Part shown: one piece after another, positions 1-8,392 of the stretch
Layout: every line of letters starts with the position of its first letter
How positions within the stretch are numbered: the first letter of the stretch is position 1
From: UBA11574 sp964591175
GTDB lineage: Bacteria > Desulfobacterota > Desulfobacteria > Desulfobacterales > UBA11574
Direction of reading: 5' to 3'
DNA: 64,000 nt
Assembly: GCA_964591175.1 (NCBI GenBank)
Contig: CAZQAF010000006.1
Location: 1-64,000 of the forward strand
Notes under the pieces: generated by a model
Databases searched by the model: none
What the model saw: only the letters and a program-made list of their open reading frames with translations
Told to the model about the DNA's origin: nothing
Made by a program: the position numbers and the translations under genes

Positions 1-53
1 AAACATTGAAGGAGCGATGTCACAATTAAGGCACGCCGACCCTTGGAATATTT

Positions 54-196
54 AGAAGCATCTCAAAAAAGTCTTTTCGCCCGATATCGGTGTTGAGCCC
101 TCGTATCAAGTCCTCGACATACTTGAGTATGCCTACGGATTGATTCTCGGCCTCGCCTTGATCTCGACCGAAAATCCTAATTTTGAGATAGCTTCT
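54..196 (+). repeat. Palindromic-ended dispersed repeat, copy R1
   Basis: A non-coding element of about 143 bp. Its ends are an inverted repeat: AGAAGCATCTCAAAA on the left and TTTTGAGATAGCTTCT on the right. The interior contains CCTCGACATACTTGAGTATGCC followed by CTTGATCTCGACCGAAAAT. Very similar sequences occur at 1155-1340 (same orientation) and 18885-19055 (reverse), and more distant relatives at 2203-2347 and 18548-18691. An open frame crosses it but the frame is not kept between copies. It ends 28 bases before the first gene, so it may carry or influence that gene's leader. Confidence 0.85.
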
Positions 197-224
197 ATGA
201 CAGTGAATCGGCAAAGAGGTCATG

Positions 225-1124
225 ATGCGATATATTAAATATTTTGCCTTGATTTGTTTACTTGTCCTTATCGGCTCGGGTCAATCCCCCCGGGCGGAAG
301 AGAACATCAACATCCAACTGGTCAGGGTGAAAACCGATGACGGTGTATCCCTTACCGGTATTTTACGCTGTCCCCGTATGTCAAAGGAGAAAGCATGCGT
401 GATATTGATTCATGGTTACAGCGGCAACTTTTATTCAGGGGTTATGGCGTTTCTCCCTGAGGCTCTGATGAACAAGGGGTTTGCAACTTTGGCGATCAAT
501 ATGCGCGATCATGATCGCGGTCCCAAAAAAAGCCGGTTTGAAGAAAACCGTTATGACATAGGCGCTGCCGTCGAAAAAATGGACCGTTCGGGCTACAGCC
601 CCATATTTCTTTACGGCCACAGCATGGGCACCAACCGTGTGCTTTATTATCTTGAGGCAACTCATGACCCAAGAATTAAAGGTGCGATTTTAACCGGGCC
701 CCCAGGCAACCTTTTCCGATGGAATATCCGGATGTTCGGTTTGAAGACCGCAGAACAGGTTCTTCGTCAGGCTCAAGATCTGGTGGCCGGGGGTAAAGGC
801 GATCAATGGATGCTGGTCAGTTTAGGACCTTTGGGCAAAGCGCTTTATACCGCCAACCATGTGGTCAGCCTCAGGGGAGCGAACACCGTATCCGATCCCT
901 TTGAAAATATTTCTAAAATTTCCAAACCGATTCTCATTGTTCAAGGCATTGCCGATCATCTGGTCGATCTCAACGTGGCGGACCGACTCCGAAACAGCGC
1001 TGTATCGAGCTCAAATGTTACGGTGGTCAAAATTCCGGGTGCTGATCACCGCTTTGACCGTCACCGGCAGGATCTCGTGAACATTGTTCATCGCTGGCTC
1101 GTCAACCGGTTGCATGGGAGATGA
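225..1124 (+). CDS. Secreted alpha/beta hydrolase (serine hydrolase family)
   Basis: A 299-residue alpha/beta-hydrolase-fold protein. Residues 1-25 form a hydrophobic signal peptide, so it is probably periplasmic. Visible motifs are the oxyanion-region HGYSG near residue 63, the nucleophile elbow GHSMGT with Ser133, a likely acid Asp at about 244 (GIADHLVD) and the catalytic His at about 275 (GADHRF). The substrate cannot be predicted; esterase, lipase or thioesterase activity are all possible. There are two adjacent ATGs (222 and 225); AGAGG at 215-219 is better spaced for 225. The gene stands alone between two direct copies of the same repeat (54-196 and 1155-1340), which is unusual and could mean it moved or duplicated with them. 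Confidence 0.85.
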   Translation: MRYIKYFALICLLVLIGSGQSPRAEENINIQLVRVKTDDGVSLTGILRCPRMSKEKACVILIHGYSGNFYSGVMAFLPEALMNKGFATLAINMRDHDRGPKKSRFEENRYDIGAAVEKMDRSGYSPIFLYGHSMGTNRVLYYLEATHDPRIKGAILTGPPGNLFRWNIRMFGLKTAEQVLRQAQDLVAGGKGDQWMLVSLGPLGKALYTANHVVSLRGANTVSDPFENISKISKPILIVQGIADHLVDLNVADRLRNSAVSSSNVTVVKIPGADHRFDRHRQDLVNIVHRWLVNRLHGR

Positions 1125-1154
1125 CCATCCCGCTTCTGTATCAACGATCTTTAA

Positions 1155-1340
1155 TAGAAGTCATCTCAAAAAAGTCTTTTCGTCCGATCCGCCGGTCGAA
1201 GATGCCGCTGGCGGTGAGGCGGACAAGTATCGGCGTTGAGCCCTCGTCTCAAGTCCTCGACATACTTGAGTATGCCTCCGGGTTGACCCTCGGTCTCGTC
1301 TTGATCTCGAACGAAAATCCTAATTTTGAGATAACTTCTA
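1155..1340 (+). repeat. Palindromic-ended dispersed repeat, copy R2 (with extra hairpin)
   Basis: A second copy of the R1 family, in the same orientation, about 186 bp. The ends are TAGAAGTCATCTC and GAGATAACTTCTA. It is about 43 bp longer than R1 because the left arm carries an additional GC-rich hairpin (CCGCC ... GGCGG, about 1189-1226) absent from R1. The right end abuts the stop codon of the inositol-phosphatase-like gene on the other strand (stop at 1341-1343). Together with R1 it brackets the 225-1124 hydrolase gene as a direct repeat. Confidence 0.85.
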
Positions 1341-2141
1341 TCAAGAAATTTCCATCAAACTATTGCGAATTTGCCTGTAAACGCCCGGCGCCATCACTAG
1401 CAGGCGGTCGTCGATTTTCCGGCCGTCCAGATATTCGCTGAGAAAAAAATGACTGCCGTCCATCTTGCATATCTTTCCCCCTGCAGCCTCGAGAATAATG
1501 ATTGACGCGGCAAGATCCTGATACGACTCATTGGCAATCATCGCTGCATCGGCGCGACCCATGGCCACGTAACATATGTGGGCGCCGGTGCATCCCAGAT
1601 CACGGATTTTCCCGGGGAAGGTTGAACGGTAGCGGTGGTGAAACCTTGAATATGTGAAAAGAAGGCTTTCGTCGTTGATATTGCGCTTGCTTGAAACACG
1701 AATCCTTTGATTTTTCCAAAAAGCATTCTGATCGGGTCGCGCATGAAAAAGATCGCCGGTTGCCGGCATATAAAACACGCCGAAAACAGGCCAAAAATTT
1801 TCTATCAACGCCAACGAGATGCCCCATATCGGAATTCCCGCCTGGAAATTGGCAACACCGTCCAGCGGGTCAAATATCCAGACATATCGTTTGCCGTCAT
1901 GGGTGTAATTTCTGTCCGCAGGGTTATTTTTAAATATCTGATGTTCCGGAAAATGATGTTTGAGCGTATCCTGAAAAAAATGCATCAAATGAGCATCTGC
2001 TTCCGTTACAAGCGCTTCATCGAATTTGACGTGACGGTCCCCTTTGCCGTAATAGGAAAGCGCTCGTTCCCCTGATTGACGGATAACTTCCATTGCAAAC
2101 TGAGTCAATTCTTCAATCCCATGGCCTGTTGCCTCAACCAT
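1341..2141 (-). CDS. Inositol monophosphatase family protein, atypical metal site
   Basis: A 266-residue member of the inositol monophosphatase/FBPase-like phosphatase superfamily. Residues 91-95 are the metal-binding DPLDG motif within WIFDPLDGVANF. The second signature, with its metal-ligand Asp, appears as YQDLAASIIILEAAGG near residue 210. The usual GEE motif expected about 20 residues before DPLDG is not recognisable: the segment reads HQIFKNNPADR, so one Glu metal ligand seems to be missing. That could mean altered or lost catalysis, or a sequence error. The last codon lies directly against repeat R2. ATG start at 2139-2141, about 60 bp from repeat R4. Inositol-phosphate, nucleotide (PAP) or sugar phosphatase roles are all possible. 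Confidence 0.8.
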   Translation of the reverse strand: MVEATGHGIEELTQFAMEVIRQSGERALSYYGKGDRHVKFDEALVTEADAHLMHFFQDTLKHHFPEHQIFKNNPADRNYTHDGKRYVWIFDPLDGVANFQAGIPIWGISLALIENFWPVFGVFYMPATGDLFHARPDQNAFWKNQRIRVSSKRNINDESLLFTYSRFHHRYRSTFPGKIRDLGCTGAHICYVAMGRADAAMIANESYQDLAASIIILEAAGGKICKMDGSHFFLSEYLDGRKIDDRLLVMAPGVYRQIRNSLMEIS

Positions 2142-2202
2142 CTTTCACTCCTCGTCCCATGATATTTAAACCCATTTAAAGATTTGAAACGCTCAGTTTA
2201 GT

Positions 2203-2347
2203 TAGTGTCCATCCATAAATGGTCTTTTTGCCCAATCTCTGCGTTATGCTCAAAAAATAATCCTCGGAATATCAATTATATGCCTGCGGTTATTTTTTTC
2301 GCATGTCTTGATCTTGAACAAAAATCCTCATTTATGGATGGACACTA
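2203..2347 (+). repeat. Palindromic-ended dispersed repeat, copy R4
   Basis: A 145-bp non-coding element with a perfect 19-bp terminal inverted repeat, TAGTGTCCATCCATAAATG. The termini are unrelated to those of R1-R3, but the interior has the same order of motifs: TCTGCGTTATG, AATCCTCGGAATA, TGCCTGCGGTTA and CTTGATCTTGAACAAAAAT. It is closest to R5 at 18548-18691. It fills most of the space between two reverse-strand genes and could work as a transcription barrier, since the ends would pair in RNA. Confidence 0.85.
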
Positions 2348-2384
2348 GTTAATGGTCAATGCCGATGAACACCGATGATATGGG

Positions 2385-2687
2385 TCAGAATGCGCCCAGG
2401 GGCCGTGTAAATGTAAATTTGGCGGGTTCTTTCACCAGCTTCTGGGATGCCTGTTTGGTATTGTGGCCCAAGGCGGAAAAGGGGAGAGATACCACAAATA
2501 CGGCGCAACCCAGAACTGTTGCAACGATTCCTAACGGCCTGACCAGAAGAAGATCGGCGGTCATGGTGCTTCCGGTTATCTCAGTATCGTTTGCCTGTGC
2601 CGCCGCGAGAGCCGAGGTGCCGAACGGTACACAGATAAGCGCTGAAATTAACAGAAAAATCATGGTATGTTTTTTAATCTTATGCAT
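2385..2687 (-). CDS. Small exported/membrane protein of unknown function
   Basis: A 100-residue protein beginning at the ATG at 2685-2687, preceded on the reverse strand by GGAGGAAAAT. A longer frame exists but lacks that ribosome site. Residues 1-30 form a signal peptide (hydrophobic stretch ending ALAAAQA). A second hydrophobic segment follows at about 45-70 (RPLGIVATVLGCAVFVVSLP), then a basic tail ending RPLGAF. The motif RPLG occurs twice. The look is that of small envelope proteins common in deltaproteobacteria; no enzymatic motif is visible. Monocistronic, reading toward repeat R4. Confidence 0.65.
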   Translation of the reverse strand: MHKIKKHTMIFLLISALICVPFGTSALAAAQANDTEITGSTMTADLLLVRPLGIVATVLGCAVFVVSLPFSALGHNTKQASQKLVKEPAKFTFTRPLGAF

Positions 2688-3064
2688 ATTTTCCTCCTTC
2701 TCGTTTATGTTGTGCCGACTGAAATATCTTTTCATCTAAAAGCCGGATTTTGGAATAATTGGGTATCGGCAGCGTCGTCAAATTATTTTTGTATTGTCGG
2801 AGATAAGTGTTTAGGGTGTAAGGAAAAAACAAGGTCTTGAAAGAAGGTGTGTTCATAAGTGATTTAGAGATGGTTGAAAAACCTTTTTATAAACGTTATA
2901 TTCAAGCGCTATGGACTGTTGCTTTGAATATTTAAAAAAATCTAATTCTCACGGGGAATTATTATCTTAAAGATTAATTAAAAGTTGAAGATGTGTCAAG
3001 AAAAAAGCCTGCTTTTTCGACGGCTTTTGCTCTTCGCGGACATTGCCGCGAAGTACATAAAAAA
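2688..3064. other. Intergenic region before priA
   Basis: About 375 bases, AT-rich, between a reverse-strand small gene and priA. It must hold the divergent promoters. A frame open to a GTG at 2993 extends priA upstream, but has no family-like residues. No repeat, RNA gene or convincing terminator was seen. Confidence 0.5.
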
Positions 3065-5506
3065 ATGACGAGCATACGATTAAATATAGAAGTTGCGATT
3101 GCCCTGCCGGTATACGGCACATATGTTTACAGCGTACCGGATCATTTGATGCCCCTGGTTTTGCCGGGGAAAAGAGTTCTGGTTCCCTTTGGACGGCGAA
3201 GAGTGACGGGATACATTTTGGGCGAATATCATAAAAATGATCGAAAGGAAATCAAACAGATCTTGGATGTCATGGATGAAGAACCGCTTTTTTTTTCGTG
3301 TATGATACCTTTTTTCAAATGGACGGCGGATTACTATCTGCACCCCATAGGAGATGTGATAAAATGTGCGCTTCCCGGAGGACTCAATGTTTATGACTTT
3401 GCCGTCATTGCCCTCACGAAAAAAGGAAAAGAAGCCCTTTTGAAGAATTCTTTGACGCCGCTGGAAAACGAAATTTTGAACATGCTTCAAACCGGTCCCT
3501 GCGGTTTCAAAACACTTTGTAAAAAACTTCACAAAAACATCCCAAACGCGCTGATTTATGCCATGCAGCGCTGCGGGCTCATCGAACAAAAACAGGCGCT
3601 GAAAAAAAATGTCGTAAAACAGAAAATCGAACGGTATGTATCGTTGACCGATTTGGATATTTCTTCAGATGATTTGTCCGGCGCCGGAAAAAAAATCATC
3701 GAGATCGTCAAGGACAGGGGCGAAGTCTCCGTAAAAACGTTAAAAGCCCTGGTTCCGTCCACGCCGAAACTTATCAATAATTTGCAATCCGCCGGTTATA
3801 TTTCCATTGTTGATAAAAGAATTTATCGCGATCCGTTCGGTGAGCCGATCGAATCCGATAGACCCCGCAGACTTACTCAGGAACAAAACCAAGTCGTTTC
3901 AAAAGTGATGGCGTCTTTAGGCCGTGAATTTTGCACCTGCCTTTTAACAGGCGTTACAGGAAGCGGAAAGACCGAAGTGTACATGCACCTCACGGCGACG
4001 GTTATCAATTCAGGCTATTCGGCGCTGGTCCTGGTCCCGGAAATCGCCCTTATATCACAGATGGAACGCCGGTTTAGAGCACGGTTCGGAGATCGCATCG
4101 CGATTCTTCACAGCGGACTCACCTCCGGTGAACGGTATGACCAATGGATGCGTATTGTCCGACGTGAAGTCGCTGTCGTCATCGGAGCCAGATCGGCGGT
4201 TTTTGCACCTTTAAGAAATATCGGCATTATTGTCGTTGATGAAGAACACGACACTTCCTATAAACAGGACAGCCGCTTGCGATACAATGCAAAAGATCTT
4301 GCCGTAGTAAGGGCGAAACTTCAAAACGCTGTGGCGCTGCTGGGATCCGCAACGCCGTCCATACAATCTTTCTATAATGTTAAGACCAAAAAATTCAAAG
4401 AAGTGACATTAACCCAGCGGGTCGAAAAACGGTCTCTGCCGGAGGTCACCGTGGTAGATCTTCGCGAGAAAAGAGATGTTAAGGGAAGCAGACGGTTTAT
4501 TACCTCGGAGCTTTATGATGCCATGAAAACGTCCATCGGACGCGGCGAGCAGGTTCTCCTTTTTCTGAACCGGCGTGGTTTTGCGGGTTATCCGGTTTGC
4601 TCACGCTGCGGTGAAGCCATACGATGTAAAAATTGTGATATTTCGCTGACGCTTCATCAGAAGGACAACGCATATAAATGCCATTACTGCGGTTTCACGC
4701 GGGCGTCCACATCGAACTGTATGTCCTGCGGGTCCTCAAAGATCCGGCTCTTGGGACTCGGGACCGAAAAGATCGAAGCGGCTGCAAAAATGCTTTTTCC
4801 TCATGCCGCAGTTGCCAGAATGGATCGAGATACAACCCGGCGCAAAGGATCGATAATAAAGATTCTGAAAGGCTTGAGAAATCGGTCCATCGATATTCTG
4901 GTGGGGACTCAAATGGTGGCCAAGGGACATGATTTCCCAAACATTACCCTTGTGGGTATTATCTGCGCAGACCTTTCCTTGAATTTCCCCGATTTTCGGG
5001 CCGGAGAAAGAACATTTCAGCTCCTGGCACAGGTTGCGGGAAGAGCCGGGCGTGGGGCTGTGCCCGGACGAGTCATCCTTCAAACTTATAATCCAAATCA
5101 TTTCAGCATATTATCTGCAACCCGTCAAGATTTCCAGCCGTTCTACAATGCAGAGATCGGGTTCCGAAAGTGTCTTCGTTATCCACCGTTTTCCAGGATG
5201 GCTCAAATTAAAATATCAGGAAAAGATAAAGAAAAAACCCGGCAGCACGCCCAGACGGTGGGAAACCTTTGCACTGAATTGAAGAAAAAGAAAAGATCCT
5301 TGTCAAGATCTCTTGAAATATTGGGGCCTGTTGAAGCCCCGCTGTACAGAATCGCCGGAAATTACCGGTGGCAGATTCTCTTAAAAGGTCTGGAAGTTCA
5401 GTCGCTTCACCGATTTCTTCATAATTTATGGCTTGCCAACAAGGCAAAAATAAGCCGGGGTGATATAATGGTCGTTCTCGATGTGGATCCTGTTTTTATG
5501 ATGTAA
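3065..5506 (+). CDS. priA: Primosomal protein N' (replication restart helicase PriA)
   Basis: An 813-residue superfamily 2 DNA helicase that reloads the replicative helicase at stalled forks. Order of parts: N-terminal 3'-end-binding and winged-helix regions (1-280), Walker A GVTGSGKTEVY near residue 295, DEEH box (VVDEEHDTSYKQ) near 391, and a Cys-rich zinc module from about 512 (CSRCGEAIRCKNCD, CHYCGF, CMSCGS). Helicase motifs GTQMVAKGHDFP and QVAGRAGRG follow, then the C-terminal domain. Length and order match the family. The ATG at 3065 gives the expected N terminus (MTSIRLNIEVAIALP); the reading frame continues upstream to a GTG at 2993 that looks non-native. Confidence 0.96.
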   Translation: MTSIRLNIEVAIALPVYGTYVYSVPDHLMPLVLPGKRVLVPFGRRRVTGYILGEYHKNDRKEIKQILDVMDEEPLFFSCMIPFFKWTADYYLHPIGDVIKCALPGGLNVYDFAVIALTKKGKEALLKNSLTPLENEILNMLQTGPCGFKTLCKKLHKNIPNALIYAMQRCGLIEQKQALKKNVVKQKIERYVSLTDLDISSDDLSGAGKKIIEIVKDRGEVSVKTLKALVPSTPKLINNLQSAGYISIVDKRIYRDPFGEPIESDRPRRLTQEQNQVVSKVMASLGREFCTCLLTGVTGSGKTEVYMHLTATVINSGYSALVLVPEIALISQMERRFRARFGDRIAILHSGLTSGERYDQWMRIVRREVAVVIGARSAVFAPLRNIGIIVVDEEHDTSYKQDSRLRYNAKDLAVVRAKLQNAVALLGSATPSIQSFYNVKTKKFKEVTLTQRVEKRSLPEVTVVDLREKRDVKGSRRFITSELYDAMKTSIGRGEQVLLFLNRRGFAGYPVCSRCGEAIRCKNCDISLTLHQKDNAYKCHYCGFTRASTSNCMSCGSSKIRLLGLGTEKIEAAAKMLFPHAAVARMDRDTTRRKGSIIKILKGLRNRSIDILVGTQMVAKGHDFPNITLVGIICADLSLNFPDFRAGERTFQLLAQVAGRAGRGAVPGRVILQTYNPNHFSILSATRQDFQPFYNAEIGFRKCLRYPPFSRMAQIKISGKDKEKTRQHAQTVGNLCTELKKKKRSLSRSLEILGPVEAPLYRIAGNYRWQILLKGLEVQSLHRFLHNLWLANKAKISRGDIMVVLDVDPVFMM

Positions 5507-5653
5507 AAAATGGTTTTCCATGAATGACCTTTGCGGATGCGGACACCATGAAATATAGCCCATGGAATTAAAATGAGAATATGCACCTTGACATTCTATG
5601 AGATGCCACTAAAATAATGTTTATTCATATTAAATTAAAAGGAAATCTTGAGA

Positions 5654-6361
5654 ATGAAACCCAAAATGTTTGCCGTTTTTTTTGTAACCTTTTCCATTCT
5701 TTTGTTCGGAACCGGCACAATTGGTTTGACCGGACAGTCACTTCAGACAACATCTGTATTGATACCGGACAGCCGGTACACCTTCTCTCCGGTTTTAGAC
5801 GGTACGGAGGTCACCCATGACTTTGTCATTCAAAATAAAGGAGACGCACCGCTTGCGATTGAGAAGGTGCGAACCGGCTGAGGGTGCACGGCTGTCTCGT
5901 ACCCGAGACAAATCCCTCCCGGCGGCGAGGGAAAGATTGTTATCAAAGTTGATACGGCCGGATACGGCGGGAGAACCGTGACCAAAAAAGTAATGGTGAA
6001 AACCAATGCTCCCGATCATTCGGTATTTTATCTGACGATCATGGGAAATGTTGAAAATTTTGTAACCATTGTTCCCAAAAGGGTGACGTTGCGCGGACCG
6101 GCGGGCCATCCGATAAAGGCTACAGCAAAAATTATACCCGAGAAAAAATATCCCTTTAAGATTAAAAGCGTCAGCGTCGTCAACAAGAAGAATATCGGCG
6201 TCAAACTGGAAAAGACCCAAGACGCAAAAATGACGTCATATCTTATTACGGTTGAAAACCGGCGGAAAACCAAGGGCCGCTATTTTGACACGATAAAATT
6301 AAAAACAGACAGCAAGATACGGCCTGAGATTAAGATCTATGTTATCGGGAACATCATTTGA
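5654..6361 (+). CDS. DUF1573 family protein, probable selenoprotein (UGA at 5879-5881)
   Basis: A 235-codon frame interrupted only by TGA at 5879-5881 (codon 76). Downstream the same frame continues uninterrupted to 6361 with strong family features. A signal peptide or anchor spans about residues 5-25, so the protein is exported. DUF1573 proteins have a conserved CGCT motif followed by an IPPGGEGKI-like stretch. Here the segment reads VRTG-U-GCTAVSYPRQIPPGGEGKI, so UGA occupies the first Cys of CGCT. A hairpin at 5893-5910 inside an outer stem (5880-5918) resembles a bacterial SECIS. The ATG at 5654 follows GGAAATC. The alternative, a nonsense pseudogene, is less likely because the codon position and hairpin fit selenocysteine so well. 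The function of the domain is not established. Confidence 0.8.
5880..5918 (+). promoter_or_regulatory. Putative bacterial SECIS element
   Basis: Directly after the in-frame UGA, TGTCTCG (5893-5899) pairs perfectly with CGAGACA (5904-5910) around the loop TACC. An outer 5-bp stem GAGGG (5880-5884) / CCCTC (5914-5918) closes the structure. The apical loop starts about 18 bases after the UGA, within the range known for bacterial SECIS hairpins, which lie inside the coding sequence. If the closing G-C pair opens, the loop begins with G as is common for SelB-binding loops. Confidence 0.65.
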
Positions 6362-6384
6362 CGATCGAAAGAACACAACAAAAG

Positions 6385-7020
6385 ATGGACAATATCCAAG
6401 TGATCGCTTTTGACTGTGACGGCGTCATGTTTGACACAACGAATGCAAACATGGCGTATTATAATGAGATATTGAAGCACCTCGGCCGGCCGTCTTTGAC
6501 TCCCGAACAGTTTGCATACTGTCACAGCCATACTGCGGATCAGTCGATCGCACACCTTTTTGATGACGAGCAGGGGTTTAAAAAGGCTCAGCGCTATCGA
6601 AAAAGTATGAGCTATATTCCTTTTTTAAAGTACATGGTCCTGGAACCGTATTTAAAACCGATCCTTGAGGCACTCCGACCCAGATACAAAACGGCCATAG
6701 CGACAAATCGATCGGATACAATGGACCAAGTGCTCAGCGTGCATCATTTGGAAGGTTATTTTGATCTTGTGGTGAGCTCCATGGATGTTGATCGCCCCAA
6801 ACCGTATCCCGATCCTTTGATCAAGATCCTTGAGTATTTTGAGATAAATGCAAATAGTGCCTTGTATGTCGGGGATTCGGAACTTGATCAGATGGCTGCA
6901 AAAGCGGCGGGGGTACCGTTTGTCGCGTATCAGAACAAGTCTCTTGACGCCGATTTTCATATCGGGAGCTTAAAAGAGATGGCGTCTATTCTGGATATCG
7001 AGATCCCATCACCAGTTTAA
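6385..7020 (+). CDS. HAD-superfamily hydrolase (phosphoglycolate-phosphatase-like)
   Basis: A 211-residue haloacid dehalogenase-type phosphatase. Visible are the nucleophile motif I DCDGVMFD at the N terminus, motif II ATNRS near residue 108, the motif III Lys in RPKPYPDP near 140, and motif IV VGDSELD near 164. A small helical cap lies between motifs I and II, as in subclass I enzymes of the Gph/beta-phosphoglucomutase group. The substrate cannot be told from sequence. A TTG at 6358 would overlap the stop of the DUF1573 gene and add nine residues; the ATG at 6385 gives a more usual N terminus. The genes are probably cotranscribed. Confidence 0.85.
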   Translation: MDNIQVIAFDCDGVMFDTTNANMAYYNEILKHLGRPSLTPEQFAYCHSHTADQSIAHLFDDEQGFKKAQRYRKSMSYIPFLKYMVLEPYLKPILEALRPRYKTAIATNRSDTMDQVLSVHHLEGYFDLVVSSMDVDRPKPYPDPLIKILEYFEINANSALYVGDSELDQMAAKAAGVPFVAYQNKSLDADFHIGSLKEMASILDIEIPSPV

Positions 7021-7029
7021 TTGTCTTCG

Positions 7030-7932
7030 ATGAAAATGAAAGTCTATGATCATAACGATACAATAAAGACCACCTGTTCCATCTTCACTAAAACCGTCTT
7101 GTTCGTTTTCGTTCTTTTATTAAGCCTGTGCTGGGATGGTTTGCAAAATTTGTCATATTCCAAAAAACCGTTTCAGACCATTTCCGCAGGGGCCACATTC
7201 CATATCGATTTTGACGATGGACTATGGGACGGCCCGATTCTTTTCCACAAGGGAAACGGAAAACCCGTTCATCTTATCCTGGTAAAAAAGGCGGTCCAGA
7301 AGCTATATCTGTATTGTTATGACGGACATTACCAGCTGATAAAAAGCTATAATTGCAGCACCGGGGAACGCCGGGGGAAAAAACAAAAAGAACATGATCA
7401 AAAGACGCCTGAAGGGATCTATTTCAACATCAAAGTATATCGCGATTCCAAGGTCACGCTATTCGGCGATCGCGCCTTTGGGTTAAATTATCCCGACATT
7501 TTTGACAACCTTGAAGGTAATTTCGGCAGCGGAATATTTATTCATGGATCCAATCAGACCATAAAACCTTTTTCAACCAACGGATGTGTGGTCTTGAATA
7601 CGCGTGATCTCGCCGATTTGGATCAACTGGTGTCGTTGGAAAAAACACCGGTCATTATCGGGAATCATCTTCCTTATCGGTTTGAAGCGGCCGGAAAAAA
7701 GCCTGCCGAACTGATGATGCTGCTTAAGCAGGCCCTGCTTCCCGAGCGGTATCAGCCTTTGAATCGAAAGTTTAGGTCTATCACCGTGTTCGGATTTAAA
7801 AAGCGTATCGTGGCAGTGAGTGAAGTAAAGATCAAGGATGGAAAGGGAACACTCGGATTGTCCAGGATTTATTTGTACCGGCCCCACAAAAACCGTCTGG
7901 TATTGCTCAAGCGGGAATGGCGTGAGCAATGA
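7030..7932 (+). CDS. L,D-transpeptidase (YkuD domain) protein
   Basis: A 300-residue exported protein with a hydrophobic N-terminal segment (about 15-35). The YkuD catalytic signature is clear near residue 180: FIHGSNQTIKPFSTNGCVVL, with His, Ser/Thr and nucleophilic Cys in the HGx(n)S-x-GC arrangement. Such enzymes make 3-3 peptidoglycan cross-links or attach proteins to peptidoglycan in the periplasm. About 80 further residues after the domain contain a beta-rich tail of unknown role. The gene follows the HAD gene with only nine bases between stop and ATG. A TTG at 7021 is a possible alternative start. Confidence 0.88.
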   Translation: MKMKVYDHNDTIKTTCSIFTKTVLFVFVLLLSLCWDGLQNLSYSKKPFQTISAGATFHIDFDDGLWDGPILFHKGNGKPVHLILVKKAVQKLYLYCYDGHYQLIKSYNCSTGERRGKKQKEHDQKTPEGIYFNIKVYRDSKVTLFGDRAFGLNYPDIFDNLEGNFGSGIFIHGSNQTIKPFSTNGCVVLNTRDLADLDQLVSLEKTPVIIGNHLPYRFEAAGKKPAELMMLLKQALLPERYQPLNRKFRSITVFGFKKRIVAVSEVKIKDGKGTLGLSRIYLYRPHKNRLVLLKREWREQ

Positions 7933-7967
7933 CAGATTTTTTGTCATAACGGGGTTGTGCATGACGG

Positions 7968-8192
7968 TTATTGGTTCCCGAATCCGTTGCTTTCGCCGCA
8001 ATCCGGACAAAACCATGTTATCCCGTTGCACGACATTCCCCAAAAATTTTCCAGCATGCATTCCTGACAAATAGCGAAGCCGCAACGGCACGTCCAGCAA
8101 AACGGCGCATTTTTGCCGCAGCAATGGCAATCGACTTGCCGGGTTCTGCGGCGTCTTTTCCGATAAGATGTTTGTTTTAAAAAACCTGCCAT
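7968..8192 (-). CDS. Cysteine-rich small zinc-ribbon-like protein
   Basis: A 74-residue protein with a basic N terminus (KRRRRTR) and nine cysteines, mostly in CxxC-type pairs: CHCCGK, CWTCRCGF, CQECM, CNG and CPDCG. Two metal-binding knuckles, probably zinc, can be drawn. The phrase WGMSCNGITWFCPDCG looks constrained rather than random. No named family is recognised. It lies convergent with the L,D-transpeptidase gene and divergent from polA, with no other frame of comparable quality. Upstream AAAGATTTAAA is only a weak ribosome site. Probably a real small protein; DNA or RNA binding is a guess. Confidence 0.6.
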   Translation of the reverse strand: MAGFLKQTSYRKRRRRTRQVDCHCCGKNAPFCWTCRCGFAICQECMLENFWGMSCNGITWFCPDCGESNGFGNQ

Positions 8193-8392
8193 TTTAAATC
8201 TTTATGTATTTATTCATGAAGCAAATTTCATCGGATGAATTTTCCGGCGGTCTTGCCGTCTTGTGGAATTAATGATAGAGACAAAAACATCATCGTATTT
8301 GCGACCAAAGATTAATATAGCGGCGTATCCGTGTCAACCGCTGCTATTCTTCACAGCATGCCGGACAAATGACATCGGGAAACGGAATCCGT

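Noticed and set aside
26..223. Open frame across repeat R1 (and similar frames across R2 and R3)
   Set aside because: The frame is on different strands or phases in the three copies, with insertions that shift it, and no ribosome site; the DNA palindrome explains the similarity.
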